DNA from: CAYVUM01 sp964619055
GTDB lineage: Bacteria; Pseudomonadota; Alphaproteobacteria; Rhodospirillales; Defluviicoccaceae
NCBI GenBank assembly: GCA_964619055.1
Contig: CAZUDB010000009.1
Location: 13,430 to 77,429 of the forward strand
Length of the DNA stretch: 64,000 bases
Direction of reading: 5' to 3'
The notes beneath the pieces are model-generated. The model saw nothing but the letters and a program-made list of their open reading frames with translations, had not been told where the DNA came from and searched no databases. This document shows positions 24,609 through 33,585 of this stretch, piece by piece. The position numbers and the translations under genes are program-made. The first letter of the stretch is position 1. Every line of letters begins with the position of its first letter.

Positions 24609-26383
24609 GCCTTTATCCTCTTGACCATCCGCAGCACGTTGCCGCCCTCCGGCGGCGTCGGCAGGAATTCCACCTCATCGAACACGGATTGGATGATGCG
24701 CGTGCCCTGGCCGCCCGGCCGCAAATCGTCCTCATCCCTCGGCTTGATGTCTTCGACGTCAACAGGGTCGGCAAGATCACACAACAGCACAACCAATCGC
24801 CCCTCCTGGCGGCGAATGATTACCGTGATCGTTCCCGAAGGATCCAGGCCGTAGGCATGTTCGATGACATTGTGGCAAGCCTCATCGATACCGAGGACAA
24901 TGTCCTTTACGGTTGGATCGGAGCATCCGACCGCACCCACGATCGGTTCAATCACCTTTCGAACCAAGCGGAGTTGGTCCACGTGCGCCGGGATCGTGAG
25001 GCGCATGATTTCCTCGGCCACGTCCGCATCGTCACCATCGCGGTCGTCGGACCTCAAACCCCTGTCACGCGTGTACGTTGAAGAGGCTAAGGTAACGCGA
25101 TCGTCGATCGCGATCATCGTCACGTCGTCACGAAGCGTCCTTTCCCCATCGCTAAACAGAGACGCAACGGCGACCAACTGCTCCGCGACCGGCCGATCCG
25201 TTAGCGTGTTTAAGGTCGCCATTAAGCCCGTTTCTTTCAGCTCGGAGCCGTCGTCCAAGATGCCTTCGGTAACGCCGTCCGTAACGATATAGAGGCAGCC
25301 ACCATCGAGTGCGATTGTCATCTCGTCGGCGACGCGATAGGCCGGGTCCGGGTCTATGCCGAGAGGAATGCTTGCCTCGGTGATCGTCTCGAACCGGCCG
25401 TCCGCGCGACGCAGGAGGGGCGGCTGATGGCCAGCGTTGAATAGCCGCACCGCCCCAGACTTCGGGTCATAAACGCCGGCCACCATGGTCACGAACATGC
25501 CGCGCGTGTTGGTATCGTAGATTTCGCGGTTGATCCGGGACAAAAGGCTCGCCGGGCTCCGGATCGTTTTGCCGAAACCTCGTGCTAGGCTGGCGGTCTT
25601 GGCCATCAGCAGGGCCGCGTTCATGCCCTTGCCTGCCACGTCGCCAATAATGAAACAGATCTGACCATCCGCTAGGGTAAAAAAGTCATAGAAATCACCG
25701 GTGACGTCATAAGCTGGCAACGAAATTCCGTGAATGGGAAACGTTGTATCTTGTTCAGGGGGCAGCAAGTTGCGCTGAATTTCCGCGGCCAACTCCAGTT
25801 CCCGGCCCAAGCGTTCTTGCTCCACCAAACTCTCCGACATCCGCGCATTGAGGATGGCGAGCGCGGCGGCCGACGCCATGGCTTGGAGAATGTGCAAATC
25901 ATCGTCGGTGAACTGCGCGTCAGTACTGACCTTGTTGACGAGTTCGACCGCCCCGATGCACTCATCACGCACGCTCATTGGCGCGCACACAATCGATTGA
26001 GTTTGATAGCGGGTCACTTCGTCGAAGTCCGCAAAAAACTCCGGATCGTCCTTGGCGTCGCGCACCAACTCGCCTCGCTTGTGTTGGGCACATCGACCCA
26101 CGATGCCGCGATCACTCGCCATCTCCATGCCCTCGATCCCCGTGCTTGCTCGTACAGCCGCGGTGCAGCGAAGGGTTACGCCATCTTCACTCAGCAAAAA
26201 AACTGCCCCACCTTCGGCTTCCAGGTAATCGGTAATGGCGACCAAACCACGGCGCAGAGTGCTTTCGATATTGCGGGAATCGGCAAAAGCTCGGCTCATG
26301 ACAGCGATCAGTTCCACGGGATCACGCATGGGATCCAGCGGCGATCGCTTGGCCGTAAGGTTCGTCCGTTTTTGCTCAGTCAT
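24605..26383 (-). CDS. GAF–SpoIIE phosphatase–HATPase fusion (RsbU/RsbW-like)
   Basis: 592-aa cytoplasmic signalling protein. Domains in order: GAF (about residues 25-190), a short helical linker (ELELAAEIQRNLLPPEQ, the usual entry to PP2C-like domains), SpoIIE phosphatase (about 215-420; GDFYDFF, IGDVAGKGM, FNAGHQPP, TDGVTEG, RDDVTM), and a C-terminal HATPase_c_2 domain (about 455-592; GIDEACHNVIEHAYG N-box, GGQGTRII G-box). It thus carries both the phosphatase and anti-sigma-type kinase of a partner switch in one chain. I used ATG 26383 (MTEQKRTN); the open frame goes 58 codons further without similarity. It overlaps the STAS gene by ATGA. Confidence 0.93.
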   Translation of the reverse strand: MTEQKRTNLTAKRSPLDPMRDPVELIAVMSRAFADSRNIESTLRRGLVAITDYLEAEGGAVFLLSEDGVTLRCTAAVRASTGIEGMEMASDRGIVGRCAQHKRGELVRDAKDDPEFFADFDEVTRYQTQSIVCAPMSVRDECIGAVELVNKVSTDAQFTDDDLHILQAMASAAALAILNARMSESLVEQERLGRELELAAEIQRNLLPPEQDTTFPIHGISLPAYDVTGDFYDFFTLADGQICFIIGDVAGKGMNAALLMAKTASLARGFGKTIRSPASLLSRINREIYDTNTRGMFVTMVAGVYDPKSGAVRLFNAGHQPPLLRRADGRFETITEASIPLGIDPDPAYRVADEMTIALDGGCLYIVTDGVTEGILDDGSELKETGLMATLNTLTDRPVAEQLVAVASLFSDGERTLRDDVTMIAIDDRVTLASSTYTRDRGLRSDDRDGDDADVAEEIMRLTIPAHVDQLRLVRKVIEPIVGAVGCSDPTVKDIVLGIDEACHNVIEHAYGLDPSGTITVIIRRQEGRLVVLLCDLADPVDVEDIKPRDEDDLRPGGQGTRIIQSVFDEVEFLPTPPEGGNVLRMVKRIKA

Positions 26384-26611
26384 GGCCGTGGAGTATAGGC
26401 GGAAGTTCCCGGCACGTGCCAGAACGACGCCATGGCCAAACGGACGAATGGACCTTAATTGGGCCGATACCCTAGTGAAACGGCCCGTTTGAACTATATT
26501 ACGGTTTTGTGACACGTGCGCTCGGCGGTGCCCAAGAAAATACCACGGTGCATGCAAGATTGAAGTGTGTGCTCTAAGACCCTAACGATATGAGGTGAAA
26601 CACGTCATCGA

Positions 26612-27616
26612 ATGCGCGCATTGACTGAGTTCCAAACAGCGGAAACCGACGTGGAGGCTCCTGCAGCAGGACCGATCTGGGCCAAGGCAAAGAGTTTATC
26701 GTTCGACGGCACGGCAACAGCAGAGGACGCGCTGATCGCCGCCGTGGACAACGCCATCGACCACATGGCAGCCAATGAGTCCTGTGTCCTGGGCCGGTTC
26801 CATCCTGAAGGCGTCCATCAGATGCGGGTCGCGGTGCGGCGACTGCGTTCGCGCCTGTCGATCTATTCGGACTTGATCCCCGAAGAACAGCGCCGACGCG
26901 CCAACAAGGAATTGAAATGGCTGATCCGGCGGCTTGGATCAGCCCGTGATTGGGATGTCTTCGTGGACGAGGTTCTTGGACCAGTGGAACAGGGTGCCGG
27001 CGACGCGCCGGGAATCGCACGCTTAAGCGAAGCGGCCCGAAAAGCCCAGGATCGTGCCTACGCGATGGCCAGCAAAGCACTTACTGCACGGCGCTACGAG
27101 GCCCTGAAGCACGATCTTCGCCATTGGAGCAAGAGTAGAGCATGGCGGGATGCGGGCTATCCCGGCGTTGGCTGGGCGGTGCTCCTTGCACCGGTCCGGG
27201 AGTTGGCGTCAACCGTGCTGACTCAGCGCGACGGCGAGGTGCGAAGTGCGGGCGAGCACCTGGCAACGATGACCGCGGAGGAACGCCACGAGCTTCGGAT
27301 CAAAATCAAAGCGCTGCGTTATGCGGTCGAGTTCTTCGCCGTCCTTTACTCCGACAATGCGGTTAAGCCTTATCTCGCGCGCATGAAGGAGCTTCAAGAT
27401 CACTTGGGCCAGATGAACGATTTGGTGGTGGCTGGCACATTGATGGCTTCACTGATGGCTGCTGCCGACCGCCGGCATCGCCCTGAAATGGCCACGGCCG
27501 CCGGGATCATCACCGGATGGCACCGCCGCGGTGTCGCCGCAAACGGCGGTATCGATGAAGCATGGGAGCGGTTTGCCAGCTGTGAGCCCTTCTGGACCTA
27601 CGATACGGGGCACTGA
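26612..27616 (+). CDS. CHAD domain-containing protein
   Basis: 334-aa helical protein of the CHAD family, whose conserved His and basic residues bind polyphosphate. Visible are VHQMRVAVRRLRSRLSIYSDL, the LKWLIRRLGSARDWDVF segment, and the second-half repeat HELRIKIKALRYAVEFF with LQDHLGQMNDL. No CYTH domain precedes it, so it is a stand-alone CHAD protein. Start ATG at 26612, divergent from the phosphatase–kinase gene with 228 bases between, which contain an AT-rich stretch near 26500. Confidence 0.9.
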   Translation: MRALTEFQTAETDVEAPAAGPIWAKAKSLSFDGTATAEDALIAAVDNAIDHMAANESCVLGRFHPEGVHQMRVAVRRLRSRLSIYSDLIPEEQRRRANKELKWLIRRLGSARDWDVFVDEVLGPVEQGAGDAPGIARLSEAARKAQDRAYAMASKALTARRYEALKHDLRHWSKSRAWRDAGYPGVGWAVLLAPVRELASTVLTQRDGEVRSAGEHLATMTAEERHELRIKIKALRYAVEFFAVLYSDNAVKPYLARMKELQDHLGQMNDLVVAGTLMASLMAAADRRHRPEMATAAGIITGWHRRGVAANGGIDEAWERFASCEPFWTYDTGH

Positions 27617-27646
27617 AGCAGGGCCATCTTAGACTAGGGCGTCTCT

Positions 27647-28468
27647 TCAAATCCCGGCGCCGAAGCCGGCCACGTCGCTTGCTGTCTCGCGTTCGCGGCC
27701 GACGATGTCGCGATAACAATGCCAAGTGGCGTACGCAAGCACGGGTAGGGCAACGGTCAAACCCACAAAGAATGTGGCGGCCGATGCCAGCGTAATCAGT
27801 GCAATCATGGCAGCCCAACCGAACATGACCCGCCAATTGGCACGAACCGCCAGGACGCTGGTGGCGATCGCCGTCACCACGTCCACGGGCCGGTCAAACA
27901 TCAAGGGCACAGACACAGCGGTAATCGTGAAAATGACGAGCGAAAAGGCAGCTCCGAACAAAGTGCCAACGATCAGCAGCACAGCTCCCTCGCCCGAAAA
28001 CACGACATCGTGGACGAATTCGGTCAACGGCGGCGGCAACTCATGGAAGAATATGGCGAACAGGAAAATCGCGACCTCAACCCAGACGAACCAGATGATC
28101 AGCAGCACCATGCCCATCGCCGAGAGCTGTCCCAGGTTGTCTTTGAACGCGGCGATCGTGGCGCCGAGTGTCGGCGTGGCCCCGCTCTCGCGACGCCGGC
28201 TAACGTCGTAGAGACCAACCACCAGAATTGGTGCCAACAGCACGAACCCACCGGTGAGCGGCAGCACAAGAGATCCCACATGGGCCTCAAGAATGGCCAG
28301 GGACAACAGGATGCTGAAGGCGGCGAAGGCACCGCCATAGGCCATGCTGATACCGGGTGTGGCCAGAAAATCGCGCCAGCCCGCAGCCAGCCAATGGCCT
28401 GACCGGTCCACCGCAACGGTGTTGATTCCGACGGGCAGCTTAAATTGCCGTTGGACCTGATCCTGCAT
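27647..28468 (-). CDS. DUF2189 integral membrane protein
   Basis: 273-aa inner-membrane protein with about six hydrophobic helices. It has the family opening (INTVAVDRSGHWLAAGWRDF), followed by a GISMAYGGAFAAFSILL helix, GGFVLLAPILVVGLYDVSRRRE, and the C-terminal AVLAVRANWRVMFGWAAMI. DUF2189 proteins are frequent near cytochrome oxidase genes of alphaproteobacteria but their role is not known. It is convergent with the CHAD gene and upstream of nothing on its strand; the nearest same-strand gene is the DUF983 gene 76 bases away or more. Confidence 0.87.
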   Translation of the reverse strand: MQDQVQRQFKLPVGINTVAVDRSGHWLAAGWRDFLATPGISMAYGGAFAAFSILLSLAILEAHVGSLVLPLTGGFVLLAPILVVGLYDVSRRRESGATPTLGATIAAFKDNLGQLSAMGMVLLIIWFVWVEVAIFLFAIFFHELPPPLTEFVHDVVFSGEGAVLLIVGTLFGAAFSLVIFTITAVSVPLMFDRPVDVVTAIATSVLAVRANWRVMFGWAAMIALITLASAATFFVGLTVALPVLAYATWHCYRDIVGRERETASDVAGFGAGI

Positions 28469-28544
28469 GATCGTCTCCTCGCTGCGACGGCAGCGCTCAC
28501 GACGGCGGTCTGTCGGCCACAGCCACGGGTGTTAGCACCCGCCG

Positions 28545-28931
28545 TTACGTTCCGCCCGGCCGTTCCGGCTCGTCCACGGCGCGGACTTGATACTGTGTGC
28601 CGATCGTCAGGCCCTTCAGGGGACGCAGCAGGGCAAGCGCCCCTAACACGGTTGCCGGGATCCAGATCGCCGCATGCACCCAAAGTGGCGGCATGACCAG
28701 GACTTCCAGCAGCCAGGCGAGTCCCACAATTCCGAATCCGAGGATGAAAATGCCGGCCACGGCCGGTCCATCACCGGCATCGTGGCCGTCAAAGCGCAGC
28801 CCGCAGACGTCACATCGGTCTACGACCGCCAGGTAGCCGTCAAACAATGCCCCCTGGCCACAGCGCGGACACCGCCCGCGCAAACCGTTCAAGAGGGGCG
28901 AGCCGCTTGCTTTGGCGGCGGGCTCAGTCAC
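28545..28931 (-). CDS. DUF983 membrane protein with zinc-ribbon-like N-terminus
   Basis: 128 aa from a GTG at 28931. CPRCGQG...CDVCG gives two CxxC pairs typical of DUF983, followed by two hydrophobic helices (AGIFILGFGIVGLAWLLEVL and HAAIWIPATVLGALALL). A longer TTG start at 28994 would overlap coxC by 40 bases, and a TTG at 28958 would overlap its stop; I judged the GTG safer. In alphaproteobacteria DUF983 genes follow coxC and are thought to act in oxidase assembly. The protein ends shortly after the second helix pair (LRPLKGLTIGTQYQV). Confidence 0.85.
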   Translation of the reverse strand: MTEPAAKASGSPLLNGLRGRCPRCGQGALFDGYLAVVDRCDVCGLRFDGHDAGDGPAVAGIFILGFGIVGLAWLLEVLVMPPLWVHAAIWIPATVLGALALLRPLKGLTIGTQYQVRAVDEPERPGGT

Positions 28932-28954
28932 AGGCGCAGCCGATGGTGCGCCGT

Positions 28955-29770
28955 TCAATGGAAGGAGCCGGTGTAGCCCGCCGCTCCCCACCAATAGATG
29001 CTCGTGAACAGGAACAGCCAGACCACGTCAACAAAGTGCCAATACCAGGCTGCAGCTTCAAAGCCCACATGCTTTTCAGCCGTAAAATGGCCGGCCCGGG
29101 CACGAAAGAAGCACACGGCGAGGAAAACGGTTCCAACGATCACGTGAAAGCCGTGAAAGCCCGTGGCCATGTAGAACGTGGAGGAATAGATCCCATCCCG
29201 GAAGCCGAAGGCAGCATGGCCATACTCATAGCCCTGGCAGATGCTGAAGAGGATACCGAGAAGGACGGTCAGGCCGGTCCAAAACGCCATGCCTTCGCGG
29301 TCGCCGTGGCGGATGCAATGGTGCGCAACGGTGACCGTCGCCCCGGAGGTGAGCAGGATCAGGGTGTTCAAAAACGGCAAGCCGAACGGTGGGAACGGGA
29401 CCACGCCCTCGGGCGGCCAGACCTCATGGGCCGTACGGCTGATGGCCGGGACCGTCGCATCGAAGAATGCCCAGAAGAATGCGAAAAAGAACATGACTTC
29501 GGACGCGATGAACAGCAGCACGCCCAAACGTAAGCCGTGGGCAACCACATCGGTGTGGTGACCTGTTCGGCTTTCGTGAACCACATCCCGCCACCAACCG
29601 ATGAAGGTGACTGTCAACACCACAAAACCCAAAATCAGCAGATAGGGCCACTCGTAGTGCATGTAGATTATGCCGCCGATGGCCAGCAACAGGGCGGAGA
29701 TGGTTCCCACGAACGGCCATGGGCTGGGGTTAACCATATGGAACGGGTGGTTTTTCGTCTCGCTTACCAT
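28955..29770 (-). CDS. coxC: Cytochrome c oxidase subunit III
   Basis: 271-aa seven-helix subunit of the aa3-type oxidase. It opens HPFHMVNPSPWPFVGTIS, has WWRDVVHES and the conserved Glu in FIASEVMFFFAFFWAFF, then HHCIRHGDREG and the C-terminal FHGFHVIVGTVFLAVCF and WYWHFVDVVWLFLFTSIYWWG. ATG at 29770. It follows ctaG by 60 bases in the order coxB–coxA–ctaG–coxC. Confidence 0.97.
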   Translation of the reverse strand: MVSETKNHPFHMVNPSPWPFVGTISALLLAIGGIIYMHYEWPYLLILGFVVLTVTFIGWWRDVVHESRTGHHTDVVAHGLRLGVLLFIASEVMFFFAFFWAFFDATVPAISRTAHEVWPPEGVVPFPPFGLPFLNTLILLTSGATVTVAHHCIRHGDREGMAFWTGLTVLLGILFSICQGYEYGHAAFGFRDGIYSSTFYMATGFHGFHVIVGTVFLAVCFFRARAGHFTAEKHVGFEAAAWYWHFVDVVWLFLFTSIYWWGAAGYTGSFH

Positions 29771-29830
29771 AACGTCCCCTCACGCCTTTCTTTTTAGCCC
29801 TGAACGGCCACAATCACTGGAACGACTGCA

Positions 29831-30523
29831 TCAGCCGTCCTTTGAAGCGGCCTTCGCCGTCTCTGATCCGTCTGCCGCGCCGTCATCGGTTTTCCCCTGG
29901 TCAATGGCTGACGTCTCAACTGTGTCATCGTCGTCTAAGGGATAGAAGGTATACGACAGTGTGATGATTTTGACATCCCTGGTTTCGGGATCGTCGGCAA
30001 TCGCCGGGTCCACATAAAATGAGACGGGCATCGATACGGCTTGGCCGGGCTGGAGTGTCTGTTCCGTAAAGCAGAAGCAGTCGAGCTTGCTGAAGTACGG
30101 GCCAGCCTTGAATGGTGAGACGTTAAACACGGCCGTGCCGGTTACAGCGCGCGCACTGTCATTGACCGCTTCGTAAGCTGCGAGCGTGTGGTCACCGAGG
30201 CGGACCTGCATTTGACGCTCCGTCGGGCCAAAACGCCATGGCAGGTCGGGATTGACGTTGGCATCAAACCGCACGGTGATAATCCGCTGCGACGGAACCT
30301 GGGGGGCAGCCGTTTCGTCGATGCGCGGAGTGCCGCCATAGCCCGTCACCTGGCAGAACAACTGGTAAAGCGGCACGGAGGCGAAGGAGAGGCCCACCAT
30401 GGCCGCCACCAGACCGAACAGCAAGAAGGCTGTCCGCGCTGGTGAACCGGTGCGCCGTTGTGGCGCGGAGGCGTTGAGGGCCTCCGCCGCCTCGTCTCGC
30501 TTCTCCGTCTCGGTCATGTCCAT
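29831..30523 (-). CDS. ctaG: Cytochrome c oxidase assembly protein CtaG (Cox11)
   Basis: Copper chaperone that inserts Cu(B) into subunit I, 230 aa. One N-terminal helix (FLLFGLVAAMVGLSFASVPLYQLFCQVTG) is followed by the periplasmic domain. The Cu(I) site is FCFTEQTLQPGQ with the Cys pair (CFC), and PVSFYVDP is conserved. ATG at 30523; a TTG one codon upstream is less likely. Acts on CoxA encoded just upstream. Confidence 0.95.
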   Translation of the reverse strand: MDMTETEKRDEAAEALNASAPQRRTGSPARTAFLLFGLVAAMVGLSFASVPLYQLFCQVTGYGGTPRIDETAAPQVPSQRIITVRFDANVNPDLPWRFGPTERQMQVRLGDHTLAAYEAVNDSARAVTGTAVFNVSPFKAGPYFSKLDCFCFTEQTLQPGQAVSMPVSFYVDPAIADDPETRDVKIITLSYTFYPLDDDDTVETSAIDQGKTDDGAADGSETAKAASKDG

Positions 30524-30553
30524 CAATCCACTTGGGGTCCCGAACCGCCGCCG

Positions 30554-32209
30554 CTACTCGGCCGGCTGCGGGCGTGGCGGTGCCTGGTGACCTGCCGTGC
30601 TCCCTCCAGCGCCGATTACGGGCAATTCCTCAAAGGTGTGGAACGGTGCGGGCGACGGCACAGTCCATTCCAGCGTTGTCGCACCCTCGCCCCAGGGGTT
30701 GGCTTCCACCGGCTTTTTGTAACGGTAGAAGCTGTGCCAGATCACGTACAGGAACATGAACGTCCCCACCATCGTGATCAGAGCGCCGATGGAGCTAACC
30801 AGGTTCCAGCCGAAGTAGACGTCCGGATAATCAGGGATTCGCCGCGGCATGCCAGCGAGGCCCGAGAAGTGCTGAGGGAAGAAAAGCACATTGACGCCGA
30901 CGAAGAATACCCAGAATTGCATCTTGGCAAGCCGCTCGGAGTATCCCACGCCGAACATCTTCCCGGCCCAATAATACCAACCACCGAACATGGCGAAGAT
31001 GGCGGCAATCGCCATCACATAGTGGAAGTGCGCAACAACGTAGTACGTGTCGTGCAAGGCGAAATCGATGCCGGCATTGGCCAGTAGCACACCCGTGACA
31101 CCACCAAGGACAAAGAGCCATATAAAGCCGATGGCATAGAGCATCGGCACCTTGAACTCCAAAGAGCCGCCCCACATCGTGGCGAGCCAACTGAAGATCT
31201 TGATGCCCGTCGGCACCGCGATGATGAGGGTCGCGATGGTGAAATAGGCGCGCGTATCAGCACCGAGCCCCACCGTATACATGTGGTGGGCCCACACGAT
31301 GAAGCCCACGAACCCGATGGCGACCATGGCATAAGCCATACCCAGATAGCCGAACACGGGCTTCTTGGAGAAAGTGGAGACGATTTGGCTGATGATTCCG
31401 AAGGCCGGAAGAATGATAATATAGACTTCTGGATGGCCGAAGAACCAGAATAAGTGTTGCCACAGTACAGGATCGCCACCGCCGGCCACCTCAAAGAACG
31501 TGGTGCCGAAATTGCGGTCCGTGAGCAGCATTGTCAAAGCGCCCGCCAGGACGGGCAGGGCAAGCAGCAGCAAGAAGGCCGTGACCAGCATCGCCCATAC
31601 GAACAGCGGCATGCGATGTAGCGTCATGCCGGGCGCCCGCATGTTAAAAATGGTGGTGATGAAATTGATGGCGCCGAGGATCGAGCCGGCACCGGCCACA
31701 TGCAGCGCTAAGATACCAAAGTCGACCGCGGGCCCGGGGTGAAAATCTCCCGATGACAGGGGCGGATAGACCGTCCAGCCCGTACCTGGGCCGGCGCCGA
31801 CAAACGCCGACGTTACCAACAGGATCAGGCCGGCCGCTGTCAGCCAGAAACTGATGTTGTTCATGCGCGGAAATGCCATATCCGGCGCGCCGATCATCAA
31901 TGGCACAAACCAGTTGCCGAAACCGCCGATCATGGCCGGCATGACCACGAAGAACACCATCAAAAAGCCGTGGGCGGTCACAAGGACGTTGTAAAATTGG
32001 AAGTCGTCGATGAGCTGAATGCCGGGAGCGGCCAGCTCTGCGCGGATCAGCCAGGACATGGCGCCGCCGATAATCGCAGCAACGATCGACAAGATGATGT
32101 ACATCGTGCCGATGTCTTTGTGGTTGGTGGAGTAGACCCAGCGCCGCCAGCCCGTGGGATGATGCTCGTGGTCTTCGGCACCGTGTCCTGCGGCAATGCC
32201 GTATGCCAT
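30554..32209 (-). CDS. coxA: Cytochrome c oxidase subunit I (aa3 type)
   Basis: 551-aa catalytic subunit holding heme a and the heme a3–Cu(B) centre. All ligands are present: helix II TAHGFLMVFF, helix VI HPEVY (His–Tyr cross-link pair), helix VII HH in WAHHMYTVG, and helix X HFHYV. K- and D-channel features (for example NXXXXXNXN-like YVALGNWF region equivalents such as GGFGNWFVPLMIGAPDMAFPRMNN) are present. Used here as the internal reference for the unusual subunit I-like protein at 34022. Confidence 0.98.
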   Translation of the reverse strand: MAYGIAAGHGAEDHEHHPTGWRRWVYSTNHKDIGTMYIILSIVAAIIGGAMSWLIRAELAAPGIQLIDDFQFYNVLVTAHGFLMVFFVVMPAMIGGFGNWFVPLMIGAPDMAFPRMNNISFWLTAAGLILLVTSAFVGAGPGTGWTVYPPLSSGDFHPGPAVDFGILALHVAGAGSILGAINFITTIFNMRAPGMTLHRMPLFVWAMLVTAFLLLLALPVLAGALTMLLTDRNFGTTFFEVAGGGDPVLWQHLFWFFGHPEVYIIILPAFGIISQIVSTFSKKPVFGYLGMAYAMVAIGFVGFIVWAHHMYTVGLGADTRAYFTIATLIIAVPTGIKIFSWLATMWGGSLEFKVPMLYAIGFIWLFVLGGVTGVLLANAGIDFALHDTYYVVAHFHYVMAIAAIFAMFGGWYYWAGKMFGVGYSERLAKMQFWVFFVGVNVLFFPQHFSGLAGMPRRIPDYPDVYFGWNLVSSIGALITMVGTFMFLYVIWHSFYRYKKPVEANPWGEGATTLEWTVPSPAPFHTFEELPVIGAGGSTAGHQAPPRPQPAE

Positions 32210-32277
32210 GCCTGCGCCCTTCCTCTCGTTAAGCCGTCTTGACCGTTTTCAGTCCTGTCGATCGGTCGCGTGGGTGT

Positions 32278-33153
32278 TCAGCGAACGCTCGGGTCCGCTG
32301 CATCCAATGCGTCCGATGCCGCAAGGGTTGCGTTCGGCGTCTGCACTTTAGCGAACTCCGCCTGCGCTGTCTTGACCCACGCGTCGAATGCATCCCGGGA
32401 GACGGCGCGGATCTCGATGGGCATATAACCGTGGTTAACGCCGCACAGCTCCGAGCACATGCCGTAGTACGTGCCCTCGGTGTTGATCTCGACCCAGGTT
32501 TCATTGACCCGACCCGGTGTTGCGTCCTTCTTAAGGCCAAGAGCCGGCACGGCCCAGTTGTGAATGACATCGGCGGACGCCACCAGCACCTGAACTTTGG
32601 TGTTGATCGGCAAGACAACCGCATTGTCCACCGACAACATGCGGACCTGGCCGGCTGCCACGTCTATATCCTCGTCAGGAATCATCAGACTATCAAAGGT
32701 AAAGTTACCGTGATCAGGATATTCGTACGACCAATACCATTGATGCCCAATGACCTTGAGGGTCATCTCATAGTCGTGGGTTTTGTCGGCAAAATAAAGA
32801 AGCCGCAATGACGGGATCGCGATCACAACAAGGATAACAATAGGAACAGCAGTCCAGATCACTTCCAGTGTCGTATTGTGCGTGGTTTTCGAGGGCACTG
32901 GGTTGCGTTTTGCATTGTAGCGCCAGATGATATACGCAAGCACACCAAGCACCAGCGCCACAATCCCGAATTGAACGACCAGCAAGAAATTGTGGAAATC
33001 GTGGATGCGCTCCATCACCGGTGACTGCGCTTCCTGGAAGTTCATCTGCCACGGTGCCGCCTGCCCGACCGCTTCCGCTGCCGCAACGCTCGACCAACCG
33101 GCAAGCGCTGAACAGAAAGCGGCAAGGCGTCCCATTGTCGATCCCATCAACAT
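32278..33153 (-). CDS. coxB: Cytochrome c oxidase subunit II
   Basis: 291-aa subunit carrying the dinuclear Cu(A) site that accepts electrons from cytochrome c. It begins with a cleavable-looking signal peptide (about residues 1-26, ending SVAAAEA), two membrane helices, an aromatic YWSYEYP segment, and CSELCGVNHGYMPI with the Cu(A) ligands. First gene of the minus oxidase operon; coxA follows after 68 bases. Confidence 0.97.
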   Translation of the reverse strand: MLMGSTMGRLAAFCSALAGWSSVAAAEAVGQAAPWQMNFQEAQSPVMERIHDFHNFLLVVQFGIVALVLGVLAYIIWRYNAKRNPVPSKTTHNTTLEVIWTAVPIVILVVIAIPSLRLLYFADKTHDYEMTLKVIGHQWYWSYEYPDHGNFTFDSLMIPDEDIDVAAGQVRMLSVDNAVVLPINTKVQVLVASADVIHNWAVPALGLKKDATPGRVNETWVEINTEGTYYGMCSELCGVNHGYMPIEIRAVSRDAFDAWVKTAQAEFAKVQTPNATLAASDALDAADPSVR

Positions 33154-33468
33154 GTCCCAAATGCTCCGATGCCGGTCTTAAGTTATCACGTGCCCGATAT
33201 GACACGACAGGGGAAGTCTGTGGAGGAAAAATCTCCACGAATACCCGTGTTGCCAAGTCGGAAAAAGCTTCCGCCGGGCAATCCTGTTTGTGGATCGCAT
33301 ATAAATCTTAGCTAACATCAGCAAACCGTAATGAAAAGGATTTTCTTTCCCGCCAAGCCACTGTACGAGGAACATTGAACAGGCTCAATCGGATCGGGTG
33401 ACATGACCGCGTCGGCCGATTCGTCGCAACCCCCGTCTCCGCTACCGGGTCGAAATCAGGAGAGGACC
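33154..33468. other. Divergent promoter region between coxB and the ctaM-like/ctaB operon
   Basis: 315 bases that must drive the oxidase operon leftward and the assembly operon rightward. An AT-rich stretch (near 33295-33350) is present. I saw no coding frame and no clear regulator box. A good ribosome site (AGGAGAGG, 33458-33465) precedes the small gene at 33469. Confidence 0.5.
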
Positions 33469-33561
33469 ATGATCAACCGCCAAACCATTCTCGCCGTGAT
33501 CCTCGCGGGCGCTGCGCTATTCATGTACGTCAGCATCATGATCAAGGTGGCCAACGGCTGA
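33469..33561 (+). CDS. 30-residue single-helix membrane peptide, oxidase-operon microprotein
   Basis: A short frame missed by length cut-offs. ATG follows AGGAGAGG at ideal spacing, and it ends 24 bases before the DUF420 gene. The product has a basic N-terminus (MINRQ), one hydrophobic helix (TILAVILAGAALFMYVSIMI) and a short KVANG tail. Size, topology and the oxidase context resemble the tiny CoxF-like proteins that lie near ctaB/ctaG in alphaproteobacteria, which are only slightly longer. Its function is inferred from position alone: possibly a minor oxidase subunit or assembly factor. Confidence 0.72.
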   Translation: MINRQTILAVILAGAALFMYVSIMIKVANG

Positions 33562-33585
33562 AACAACCCTAGCCTGCCCTTCGCC

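Noticed and set aside
26383..26557. 58-codon N-terminal extension of the phosphatase–kinase protein
   Set aside because: The extension has no similarity or ribosome site, and the region is needed as promoter space between divergent genes.
28545..28994. Longer DUF983 start (TTG 28994)
   Set aside because: It would overlap coxC by 40 bases and adds unconserved residues; the GTG at 28931 avoids the overlap.
30554..32209. Possibility that the canonical CoxA also lacks ligands
   Set aside because: All helix II, VI, VII and X ligands are present, so it serves as a sound reference for the odd protein at 34022.
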